Assembly (NCBI GenBank): GCA_021792045.1
Contig: JAJYVJ010000014.1
Coordinates: 1-23,386, forward strand
Source of the DNA: Thermoplasmata archaeon
Lineage (GTDB): Archaea; Thermoplasmatota; Thermoplasmata; Thermoplasmatales; Thermoplasmataceae
Reading direction: 5' to 3'
DNA: 23,386 nucleotides
Part shown: piece by piece, positions 1 to 6,753 of the stretch
Layout of the letters: every line of letters starts with the position of its first letter
Position numbering within the stretch: the stretch's first letter is position 1
Made by a program: the position numbers and the translations under genes
The notes under the pieces: model-generated
Database searches by the model: none
Told to the model about the DNA's origin: nothing
The model's input: the letters and a program-made list of their open reading frames with translations, nothing else

Positions 1-81
1 TATTCACCTGAAAATTAATTATATAAACAACGTTCTCCTTTTTTTCAATGCATGCAATTTGTAGCCATGTCACATGAGAAC

Positions 82-90
82 ATTTATATA
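82..90 (+). promoter_or_regulatory. TATA box of the amino acid permease gene
   Basis: The sequence atttatata is centred about 28 nt before the ATG at 114, the spacing expected for archaeal TBP/TFB promoters when transcription starts at or next to the start codon. It supports ATG 114 over the in-frame TTG at 108 and implies a leaderless mRNA. Confidence 0.6.
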
Positions 91-113
91 GGTTACCATG
101 AATAACCTTGTTA

Positions 114-1769
114 ATGGCAGAAACTGAAATACAGGCGACGTTTTCAGATAAGAAACTAAGAAAAGCATTGACCACTTGGGACTTGCTATTTTTAAGTCTT
201 GGTGGTATTATTGGTTCTGGATGGCTATTTGCTGCCTCTGGTGCAGCTATCCTTGCGGGTCCAGGAGCTATATTCGCGTGGGTCATTGGAGGATTGATAG
301 TATTGGTTATTGCTATCGTATACTCCGAACTAGGTTCAATGATTCCCCGATCTGGTGCGATCGTAAGATATGGACAGTTCTCGCACGGAAATCTTGCGGG
401 ATATCTTTTTGGGTGGGCATATTTCCTCTCGGCAGTATCGGTTCCTGCGATTGAAGCTGAAGCTGTAATTACCTATGCGGCAACATATGTGAATAAGTAT
501 GTTTCACTGGCTCATGAACATGGAGCACTCGCAGGAGTTCTTACACCAATAGGTATTCTACTCGCAGCTCTTCTGATGGTGTTTTTCTTCTTCGTGAACT
601 ACTTAGGCGTAAGGATAATGGGAAAGACAAACACCGCAATGACATGGTGGAAACTAATAATCCCGGCCGCAACTGTGGTCCTTTTGGTTGTTGTTCACTT
701 TAACGTGTCCAATTTCTTCTTATCAAATGGTCTGGTACCATACCACTGGTCTGCTGTTTTTGCCGCTGTATCCACGAGCGGAATAGTTTTCTCATTCCTC
801 GGTTTCAGACAGGCACTCGATTATGGTGGTGAAGCAAAAACACCGCAAAGATCGATACCAATAGCTACAATCGCTTCGGTACTGATAGGAATCGGCCTTT
901 ATTCTCTCCTGCAGTTGGTTTTCATTGGCCAAATAAACTGGACTGCACTTGGAGTGACCACTGGCGACTGGGCTGCTTTGTCAGGTGGTGTTGTAACTTC
1001 GCCTTTTGCTACTTTGGCATCATCCGCAGGTCTTGTGGCGCTGACCTATTTCCTGTTTGCTGACGCTTACGTGTCCCCTTCGGGAACGCTCAATGTTTAT
1101 CTTGGAACTTCACAGAGAACTCTTTACGGCATCGGGACGCTAGGGTACTTTCCCAAAAGGATGATAAAAGTCCAGGAAAAACACAGGATACCTGTAATAC
1201 CATTGGTTGTTTCGTTATTAATCGGTTTCCTGTTTTTCTTGCCGTTTCCAAGCTGGTATAAGATGGTTGGATTCATTACTTCCGCTACGGTGTTTACCTA
1301 CATAGTTGGTGGATCTGCGTTGATGACTCTAAGGAAGCACGGAAAGGAACTTCACAGACCATTTACTTTGAAAGGAGCGTCCATAATTGCACCTATAGCG
1401 TTCATAGGCGCATCGGAGATCGTTTACTGGAGTGGATGGCCACTTGTGGGATATCTTGCGATCGCAATCTTCCTTGGATTAGCTGTATGGGCTGTAATGG
1501 TTTATGGATTCAAGGCTCCTGGAAAGTTTGACGTACAGAGTCTGAAGGCTGGAGCTTGGGTTCCAACTTATATTGTAGTTCTGGCTTTTCTCTCGTATAT
1601 CGGAGAAAAAACATACGGCGGTACAGGCATAATGCCATTTCCGTGGGACCTTGTTGTTGTTGCTGTAGTTGCAGGGATATTCTATGTGTGGTCATTATTC
1701 AGCGGATACAGAACGGATGAAATCGACACAATGATAAAGCTTGGAACCCAGTACATAAAGGAGGAATAG
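114..1769 (+). CDS. APC-family amino acid permease
   Basis: A cytoplasmic-membrane secondary transporter of the amino acid-polyamine-organocation superfamily, probably importing amino acids with protons. The 551-residue protein is almost entirely hydrophobic segments, about 12 by eye. Its first helix carries GGIIGSGWLF, the glycine-rich substrate-site signature of APC helix 1, and helix 2 has the usual GPGAIFAWVIGG pattern. The region SFLGFRQALDYGGEAKTPQR matches the conserved helix 6 to loop segment of archaeal permeases. An in-frame TTG lies at 108, but ATG 114 fits the upstream TATA box. A hairpin with a T-run follows the stop, so it appears monocistronic. The substrate cannot be read from sequence; nearby amino acid catabolic genes make an amino acid likely. 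Family call is firm, specificity open. Confidence 0.9.
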   Translation: MAETEIQATFSDKKLRKALTTWDLLFLSLGGIIGSGWLFAASGAAILAGPGAIFAWVIGGLIVLVIAIVYSELGSMIPRSGAIVRYGQFSHGNLAGYLFGWAYFLSAVSVPAIEAEAVITYAATYVNKYVSLAHEHGALAGVLTPIGILLAALLMVFFFFVNYLGVRIMGKTNTAMTWWKLIIPAATVVLLVVVHFNVSNFFLSNGLVPYHWSAVFAAVSTSGIVFSFLGFRQALDYGGEAKTPQRSIPIATIASVLIGIGLYSLLQLVFIGQINWTALGVTTGDWAALSGGVVTSPFATLASSAGLVALTYFLFADAYVSPSGTLNVYLGTSQRTLYGIGTLGYFPKRMIKVQEKHRIPVIPLVVSLLIGFLFFLPFPSWYKMVGFITSATVFTYIVGGSALMTLRKHGKELHRPFTLKGASIIAPIAFIGASEIVYWSGWPLVGYLAIAIFLGLAVWAVMVYGFKAPGKFDVQSLKAGAWVPTYIVVLAFLSYIGEKTYGGTGIMPFPWDLVVVAVVAGIFYVWSLFSGYRTDEIDTMIKLGTQYIKEE

Positions 1770-1801
1770 GGGCATAAGAGCCTCCTCCGAATATTTTTTT
1801 T
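1760..1801 (+). terminator. Hairpin plus T8 terminator after the permease gene
   Basis: GGAGGA (1760-1765) can pair with TCCTCC (1783-1788), and a run of eight T follows at 1794-1801. The left arm includes the last sense codons and abuts the stop codon. Archaeal terminators need mainly the T-run, so the hairpin may be incidental. Confidence 0.55.
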
Positions 1802-1850
1802 ATGCTTCTTTAAATCGCTTAGGTTTGCTAGATAAAATAATGAAACAATG

Positions 1851-1860
1851 ATTTATATTA
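1851..1860 (+). promoter_or_regulatory. TATA box of the small membrane protein gene
   Basis: The sequence atttatatta is centred 28 nt before the ATG at 1884, which again implies a leaderless transcript separate from the permease upstream. Confidence 0.6.
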
Positions 1861-1883
1861 GCGAAGATGATATTGACTATTAA

Positions 1884-2327
1884 ATGTTTGAAAGTACTGT
1901 GGTTCCATTTCATGAGATTTTAGTCTTACTTGTTGGCTTTGTAGTAGCATGGATAGTCTCTGCTTTCTTTATATGGATTGCTGCCAAAATAGTAACCGGT
2001 AAGAGAGCGACATTTGGAAGAGCACTTTTAGCAGCTCTGCTTGGCCCAATAGTCTTCGAGATTTTCTATTTCATATTCGCTGTTGGGTTGTCTTTCATAA
2101 TGGGCCCGGTCCTTGGAAACTTCATAGCCATTATAATATCTATATTGGTTTTAAGTGCCCTCTATGGTTCTATCTTCAGGACGGGAATCCTGAGGGGATT
2201 CCTCATTGCCATACTCGTCGTAGTAGTTACATTTGTAATACTATTCATAGTTAGCCTTATATTAGGAATATCAACGGTCATTAGTTCTCACCCGCTAATA
2301 CTTACTGCACCGATCTATAACTTGTGA
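1884..2327 (+). CDS. Small four-helix integral membrane protein, unknown function
   Basis: I do not recognise this 147-residue protein. It has four long hydrophobic stretches at roughly residues 8-35, 47-72, 74-95 and 104-135, joined by very short polar loops such as KIVTGKRATFGRA (about 36-48) and FRTGILRG. There is no signal peptidase site, no cysteine and no obvious catalytic motif. The short loops and strong Ile/Val/Leu content suggest a compact membrane-embedded subunit or a general hypothetical membrane family. It has its own TATA box and stands apart from the permease by a terminator. The next gene, iorB, is convergent. Coding status is well supported by the promoter spacing and by an uninterrupted membrane topology pattern. 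Confidence 0.75.
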   Translation: MFESTVVPFHEILVLLVGFVVAWIVSAFFIWIAAKIVTGKRATFGRALLAALLGPIVFEIFYFIFAVGLSFIMGPVLGNFIAIIISILVLSALYGSIFRTGILRGFLIAILVVVVTFVILFIVSLILGISTVISSHPLILTAPIYNL

Positions 2328-2351
2328 TAATGTATTCCTTCAAACGGCCCT

Positions 2352-2391
2352 AAAAAATTCAACCCTTGCTATGCATTAGAACGCGATATTT
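2352..2391. terminator. T-tracts between convergent genes
   Basis: On the minus strand, six consecutive T (complement of 2352-2357) lie about 35 nt after the iorB stop. On the plus strand, five T at 2387-2391 follow the membrane protein gene. Both fit simple archaeal U-rich terminators; no convincing hairpin was seen. Confidence 0.35.
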
Positions 2392-3012
2392 TTAAGGATA
2401 CTGTAGGGCCCCAATGTTTTCTCGAAGTTTATTTCGCGCATAATCTATTCCTGACTGAAGAGCTCTTTTGTTTATATCAAGCAGTTTTCCTTCAAATCTT
2501 TTTGAAAGTGAAATCTCCAGATCTTCCAATGAAATTGGGAGAACAGATGAAGCCATAGCAGCGCCTATCATCACCGTATTCACTGCCCGTACACTCCCTG
2601 CTTCGATGGCCATAGAGGAGGCATCGAGAAATACCACCCGTTTAAAACCTAGAAGTTTGTGAAAAATAAAATCGTCTGATGGATACTCCATAGCATTCAT
2701 ACTTAGGGATACAGGAACCTGCTTTTCAGAATTTATAAGCACGTATGTGTCCTTATGCCCCCTAGATGCTGCCCTCACTGCTTCAATAGGTTCGAAACCA
2801 ATGACTATGTCCGCCTTGCCCTGCGGAATAATTGGACTGTAAACATTGCCTATTCTGAGCTCAACAGTAACTGAACCACCACGTTGGGCCAGTCCATGGA
2901 TTTCTGACATGACAACATTTTGACCCTTGCTTGATAATGTGCCAGCTATCAAATATCCTGCGGTTATGACACCTTGTCCACCGACTCCAGCGATAATGAT
3001 ATTAGTCTGCAA
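2392..3012 (-). CDS. iorB: Indolepyruvate:ferredoxin oxidoreductase beta subunit
   Basis: Small subunit of the IOR complex, which oxidatively decarboxylates aryl 2-oxo acids (from Trp, Phe, Tyr) to aryl-CoA and passes electrons to ferredoxin in the cytoplasm. The N-terminus has the pyruvate-ferredoxin oxidoreductase gamma-domain signature GVGGQG at residues 9-14, followed by a Rossmann-like alternation and SEIHGLAQRGGSV. I place the start at TTG 3012: a perfect AAGGAGGT ribosome-binding site (complement of 3021-3028) lies 8 nt before it, inside the end of iorA. This gives 206 residues, normal for IorB; the longer reading from 3081 would add residues translated from the iorA tail. The two genes overlap by 11 nt and must be co-translated. 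Confidence 0.92.
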   Translation of the reverse strand: MQTNIIIAGVGGQGVITAGYLIAGTLSSKGQNVVMSEIHGLAQRGGSVTVELRIGNVYSPIIPQGKADIVIGFEPIEAVRAASRGHKDTYVLINSEKQVPVSLSMNAMEYPSDDFIFHKLLGFKRVVFLDASSMAIEAGSVRAVNTVMIGAAMASSVLPISLEDLEISLSKRFEGKLLDINKRALQSGIDYARNKLRENIGALQYP

Positions 3013-4888
3013 CTGGAACGACCTCCTTGATCGCCCTATAAGGACAAACATAGGGTTCTGCACAGACACCACAGCCATCACAGAGTGTAGGATTAATTTT
3101 CACTGATCCGTCATCAATGTAAATTGCAGGACACGAAAAAGTAGTCACGCACCGCATGCATTTTGTACACTTATCCTGATCGATTTCAAATGTCTTCCAT
3201 GTCTTCTCCTTTCTCATTCGATTGTCCCTAAGTATCGCGCATTCTCTCCTTGCAATCACAACAGATATGCCTTCATACCTCAAGGCCGAAGAGACTGCAA
3301 GTAGCGTGCTCTTCAGATCGTACGGATCAACAGTTACAACATTTTCAACACCAAGCGACCTCACAATATTTTCTATGGATTCCTCATAAGATAATTCCCC
3401 TACTCCATCTATGGGAACTCCTGGGTTTGGTTGCTGACCGGTCATTGCTGTAGTTCTGTTGTCCAACACAATCAGCGTCATTACGGATTTGTTTCTGACC
3501 GCATCGATTATGGCAGGGATGCCAGAATGAAAGAATGTTGAATCACCTATGAAGGATATTATGCGCTGATCCGTCGCTTTCGCAAGTCCAGTTGCAACGC
3601 CAACAGAGGCCCCCATGGCCAGCATGGTGTCAGCCATTTCGAAAGGAGGATATGAACCCAGCGAGTAACATCCGATATCTGACGAATAAATAACATTCTC
3701 AAGCTTCGCCATCTTTACGGCCCTCTTGACTGCGTAGAATGTGGCCCTGTGGGGGCAGCCGGGACAGAGGACAGGAAGACGCTTTGGGAGATCGGAAACT
3801 TCAACCATAGGCTGTGGAATTTTAAAATCGAAACCCAGAATTTTAGAAAGGCCCAATGATACTACATCAGAATTATATTCATGACTGTAGGGGAAATACC
3901 CGTCCATTTTTCCATTAATATTTCTGGAAAGACCATTTTCCTGCGCAAGTGCCCTTACACTTTCCTCAAGGAAATCGTCTAGTTCCTCAACAACAATAAT
4001 TCTTTCATGTGAATTCAAAAAATTAAACAAGGTGGAAGATGGGAGCGGATTTGTCATTCCAATTTTGAATACATCTGCCCGTAGATCGTTTTCATTAAGT
4101 GAATCCATAAATGTATTGTAAGCTTCTCCAGAAGTTATTATGCCGACATCGTTAGCGCCATTATCGATTAGTTTATTTATATCTAAAGTGTTGGAAAATT
4201 TCTCGATTTCCTGCATCTTTTTAACTAATTTCTCTTTGAGAGAATATGAATTTGAGGGGAGATCAACATAGGACCCCTTGTCGTAAACAAACATACCCTT
4301 GGTTCCTGAAGTGTCTGGTATTCCGGACAGTTCCACTGTCGATCTCTGGTGGCTCACCCTGGTCGTTGTCCGGAAAAGAACAGGGATACTGAATTTCTCT
4401 GATATTTCATAAGCAGTTTTCAGGAAATCTTTAGCTTCCTGCGGATTTGAAGGCTCTATCATTGGAACATGCGCAAGCTTTGCATACTCCCTGTTGTCCT
4501 GTTCGTTCTGGGATGAGAACATTGATGGATCATCAGCAGACATTATTACAAAACCGGCCTTTGCTCCGGAATATACCGTGCTCATAAAGCTGTCAGAAGC
4601 AACGTTCAAACCGACATGCTTCATAAACACAAACGATCTAAGACCAGACACGCTTCCAGAAAATGCCATCTCTATAGCAACTTTCTCGTTTACGGAAAAT
4701 TCAAAGTACATACCTGCCCGTTTGGCAATCTGAGAAAGTACATCGCCTATTTCGCTGGACGGTGTGCCGGGATAAGTTGTCGCGACCTTAACACCCGCCT
4801 CAAGCAATCCTCTTGAAATCGCCTCATTACCCAATAAAAATAAACGTTCGCCAGCTTTGCCGGTAAGGATTTGGTTTATAAGATTCAT
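3002..4888 (-). CDS. iorA: Indolepyruvate:ferredoxin oxidoreductase alpha subunit
   Basis: Catalytic large subunit of IOR, for the ferredoxin-dependent oxidation of aryl 2-oxo acids in amino acid fermentation. The order is typical: N-terminal PP-domain with TYPGTPSSE (38-46) and a conserved glutamate in VNEK (E68) that activates thiamine diphosphate; a middle transketolase-C-like domain; a TPP-binding domain with CPGCPH (375-380), GDS (448-450) and LDN (475-477); and a C-terminal 8Fe ferredoxin domain. The cluster ligands are C574/C577/C580/C586 and C603/C606/C609/C615, both with five residues before the last cysteine, as in atypical IorA clusters. Length 628 is usual. Its TATA-like element, centred near 4922, would give a short leader of about 8 nt. 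Confidence 0.95.
   Translation of the reverse strand: MNLINQILTGKAGERLFLLGNEAISRGLLEAGVKVATTYPGTPSSEIGDVLSQIAKRAGMYFEFSVNEKVAIEMAFSGSVSGLRSFVFMKHVGLNVASDSFMSTVYSGAKAGFVIMSADDPSMFSSQNEQDNREYAKLAHVPMIEPSNPQEAKDFLKTAYEISEKFSIPVLFRTTTRVSHQRSTVELSGIPDTSGTKGMFVYDKGSYVDLPSNSYSLKEKLVKKMQEIEKFSNTLDINKLIDNGANDVGIITSGEAYNTFMDSLNENDLRADVFKIGMTNPLPSSTLFNFLNSHERIIVVEELDDFLEESVRALAQENGLSRNINGKMDGYFPYSHEYNSDVVSLGLSKILGFDFKIPQPMVEVSDLPKRLPVLCPGCPHRATFYAVKRAVKMAKLENVIYSSDIGCYSLGSYPPFEMADTMLAMGASVGVATGLAKATDQRIISFIGDSTFFHSGIPAIIDAVRNKSVMTLIVLDNRTTAMTGQQPNPGVPIDGVGELSYEESIENIVRSLGVENVVTVDPYDLKSTLLAVSSALRYEGISVVIARRECAILRDNRMRKEKTWKTFEIDQDKCTKCMRCVTTFSCPAIYIDDGSVKINPTLCDGCGVCAEPYVCPYRAIKEVVPVAD
3021..3028 (-). 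promoter_or_regulatory. Shine-Dalgarno sequence deciding the iorB start
   Basis: AAGGAGGT on the minus strand, complementary to the 3' end of archaeal 16S rRNA, is placed 8 nt before TTG 3012. No ATG lies at a comparable distance, so this site is the main reason for choosing the TTG start. Confidence 0.8.
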
Positions 4889-4917
4889 ACAAACCGCATA
4901 ATAAATATCACAAACGG

Positions 4918-4926
4918 GTATAATAA
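4918..4926 (-). promoter_or_regulatory. Possible TATA box of iorAB
   Basis: TTATTATAC on the minus strand is centred 34 nt before the iorA ATG, so the transcript would have a short leader. A second AT-rich element (complement of 4901-4909) is too close to serve this start. The rest of 4889-5150 shows no supported gene. Confidence 0.35.
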
Positions 4927-5150
4927 TTATTGGAAATACCGTGATAGAGCGTATCTCTCAGCATTTACGGACATTCATTTTAACGGTGTACAAAATTCTG
5001 TGTCTTGATCATTTTTCTTCCATTCTCTACCAGATAGTTTAAAGACCTCGATCAATTGTTCCTTGAATAAATGTGCCTTCTGAACTTTAAGCACTGTAAT
5101 AATTTCAAAGACAAATTACATACTGAAGCAAGTGATGGCTGAACTTGATT

Positions 5151-5837
5151 ATGCGGCTATATGCAAACATTGACGACCTTGAGAAAAAGGTAGTATCCTG
5201 CAAGCTCTGCCCCAGACTTGTGTCTTATAGAGAAACCTGCCTATTAAATAACAAGAAATATGAGGGAGTCGAGTTCTGGAGAAAACCTGTTCCTGGGCAC
5301 GGAGATATAAATGGAAAATTGCTCATTGTTGGTCTCGCTCCAGCAGCCAGCGGTGGAAATAGAACAGGGAGAGTCTTCACCGGAGATAAGAGCTCAGACT
5401 TCCTGTTTTCATGCCTCTTTTCACTAAAACTTTCAAACAAGCCCATGTCAGTCTCAAGGGACGATGGCTTGGTTTACAATGGAATGTTTATCACAGCGGC
5501 CGTAAAATGCGTTCCTCCAGACAATAAACCAACTAACGAGGAAATCAAGAATTGCTCCCGATATTTGGATAACGAGGTTCGACTCATGAAAAACTTGAGA
5601 TCCATAGTATGTCTTGGAAAAATCGCATTTGAAGCTGTTGACAGACTTTATAGGAACCAGAGCAGCAGTAAGAATAAGAATGACTTTAAAAATGGAAAAT
5701 TCTACTCTTATGGAAAAATCAGGGTGTACTGCCTTTATCATCCTAGCCCGAGGAACGTAAACACCGGAAAAATAACAAAAGAAGAATTCACAGAGATACT
5801 AAGAAAAGCTAATAGATATGCAAATCTGGAATCATAG
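5151..5837 (+). CDS. Family 5 uracil-DNA glycosylase (UDGb type), [4Fe-4S]
   Basis: A base-excision repair enzyme that removes uracil, and in this family also hypoxanthine, from DNA. Motif A is GLAPAASGGNRTGR (61-74), and motif B is HPSPRN (197-202). GLAPA, without the acidic residue of the family 4 motif GEAPG, is the mark of family 5 enzymes. Cysteines C17 and C20 (CKLC) with C120 and C135 are well placed to hold the iron-sulfur cluster of family 4/5 enzymes. Length 228 is normal. An in-frame TTG at 5145 is an alternative start that fits an AT-rich element near 5116 slightly better; ATG 5151 was preferred. The gene ends convergently with the next minus-strand gene, overlapping it by 6 nt. 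Confidence 0.9.
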   Translation: MRLYANIDDLEKKVVSCKLCPRLVSYRETCLLNNKKYEGVEFWRKPVPGHGDINGKLLIVGLAPAASGGNRTGRVFTGDKSSDFLFSCLFSLKLSNKPMSVSRDDGLVYNGMFITAAVKCVPPDNKPTNEEIKNCSRYLDNEVRLMKNLRSIVCLGKIAFEAVDRLYRNQSSSKNKNDFKNGKFYSYGKIRVYCLYHPSPRNVNTGKITKEEFTEILRKANRYANLES

Positions 5838-6743
5838 TAGCGCCGCATCAATTATCATATTGGTTTTATCGACGAACGAGACAACATCATTCTCACTGAA
5901 TCCTGCAGAAAAACCAATAGTAACTACCTTGCCACTATATTCAAACTGCACCACACTTGGCCCGCTGTTTCTTCGGAACAGTTTTGTCATCTTTTCGGCA
6001 TCCCCCCCCTTGCTAAAATTATCATAAAGATACTTTCCTGGTCTGAGTTTATAAAAAGCATAAGGAATGTCTATTTCACTATCCGTGATTTCTACCCAGA
6101 CACACCTATGGAAATTATCCTCCTCCAAAACCAGAATCCGCTGCTCCTTCTCACCAGTAGACAGTGATCCAAGGCCACTTGGAGATAATATCCTGCCATT
6201 GATCACCAACGGCCTATGTTCCGATCTTTGCCAGTGAACCCTGCTTATCCTTTCGCCCTCAAACCAATCGTCATGTATCCCTTTGGCAAAAAAAGAGCGA
6301 TCTATATACTGTAAACCATTGAGTCTCTGTAAATCTGATCCGTTAACCCTGAGATTTGAAAACACTTCGGCAATATCTTTCGGATTGTGATACTGTGTTT
6401 CAATTTCAACCTGTGTCCCATGTACAAAAGAACTCAGAGCGTACATGCCCTTATAGTCGTTCCCGATGAAGACTATGACGTTGTTGATCTCTTGATCAAT
6501 TATCTTTGAGTACGACTCTACAAAATTTCTCATCAATGACTTTGGAAATCCAAGGAAGAACCAGTCAAGGAAGAATTCCTTAATTCTGTATTCAACCCCA
6601 TTATGCTCTACTGTGAAACGGATGCTGCACCATTTGGTGTCTTCGGGTCTGAAAGAAATGTCAGATGGCACCATATCAACTGGTTCAACGCGTGGAAACG
6701 GTAATTTAATTTCATCCAAATCCCTGAAGGAACTGAGATTCAA
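5832..6743 (-). CDS. Unrecognised protein, last gene of the FAH / ATPase unit
   Basis: I do not recognise this 303-residue soluble protein. It shows alternating beta-strand and short helix patterns, several aromatic-rich strands (KEFFLDWFFLGFP; IPYAFYKLRPGKYLYDNF) and a C-terminal strand-helix end (VVTIGFSAGF). No membrane segment or cysteine cluster is present. The start at TTG 6743 is chosen because AGGTG on the minus strand (complement of 6751-6755) lies 7 nt upstream. A longer reading from 6839 would run 86 nt into the ATPase gene. With TTG the gap to the ATPase stop is 10 nt, so the two are almost certainly co-transcribed. It may be a partner of the ATPase in the way NurA partners HerA, but I could not match the NurA acidic motifs, so that is only contextual. 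Confidence 0.8.
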   Translation of the reverse strand: MNLSSFRDLDEIKLPFPRVEPVDMVPSDISFRPEDTKWCSIRFTVEHNGVEYRIKEFFLDWFFLGFPKSLMRNFVESYSKIIDQEINNVIVFIGNDYKGMYALSSFVHGTQVEIETQYHNPKDIAEVFSNLRVNGSDLQRLNGLQYIDRSFFAKGIHDDWFEGERISRVHWQRSEHRPLVINGRILSPSGLGSLSTGEKEQRILVLEEDNFHRCVWVEITDSEIDIPYAFYKLRPGKYLYDNFSKGGDAEKMTKLFRRNSGPSVVQFEYSGKVVTIGFSAGFSENDVVSFVDKTNMIIDAALL

Positions 6744-6753
6744 GTTCTGACAC

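Noticed and set aside
4941..5040. Short GTG-initiated ORF of about 33 codons in the iorA-glycosylase gap
   Set aside because: Too short, with no ribosome-binding site or recognisable sequence; an AT-rich element upstream is not enough.
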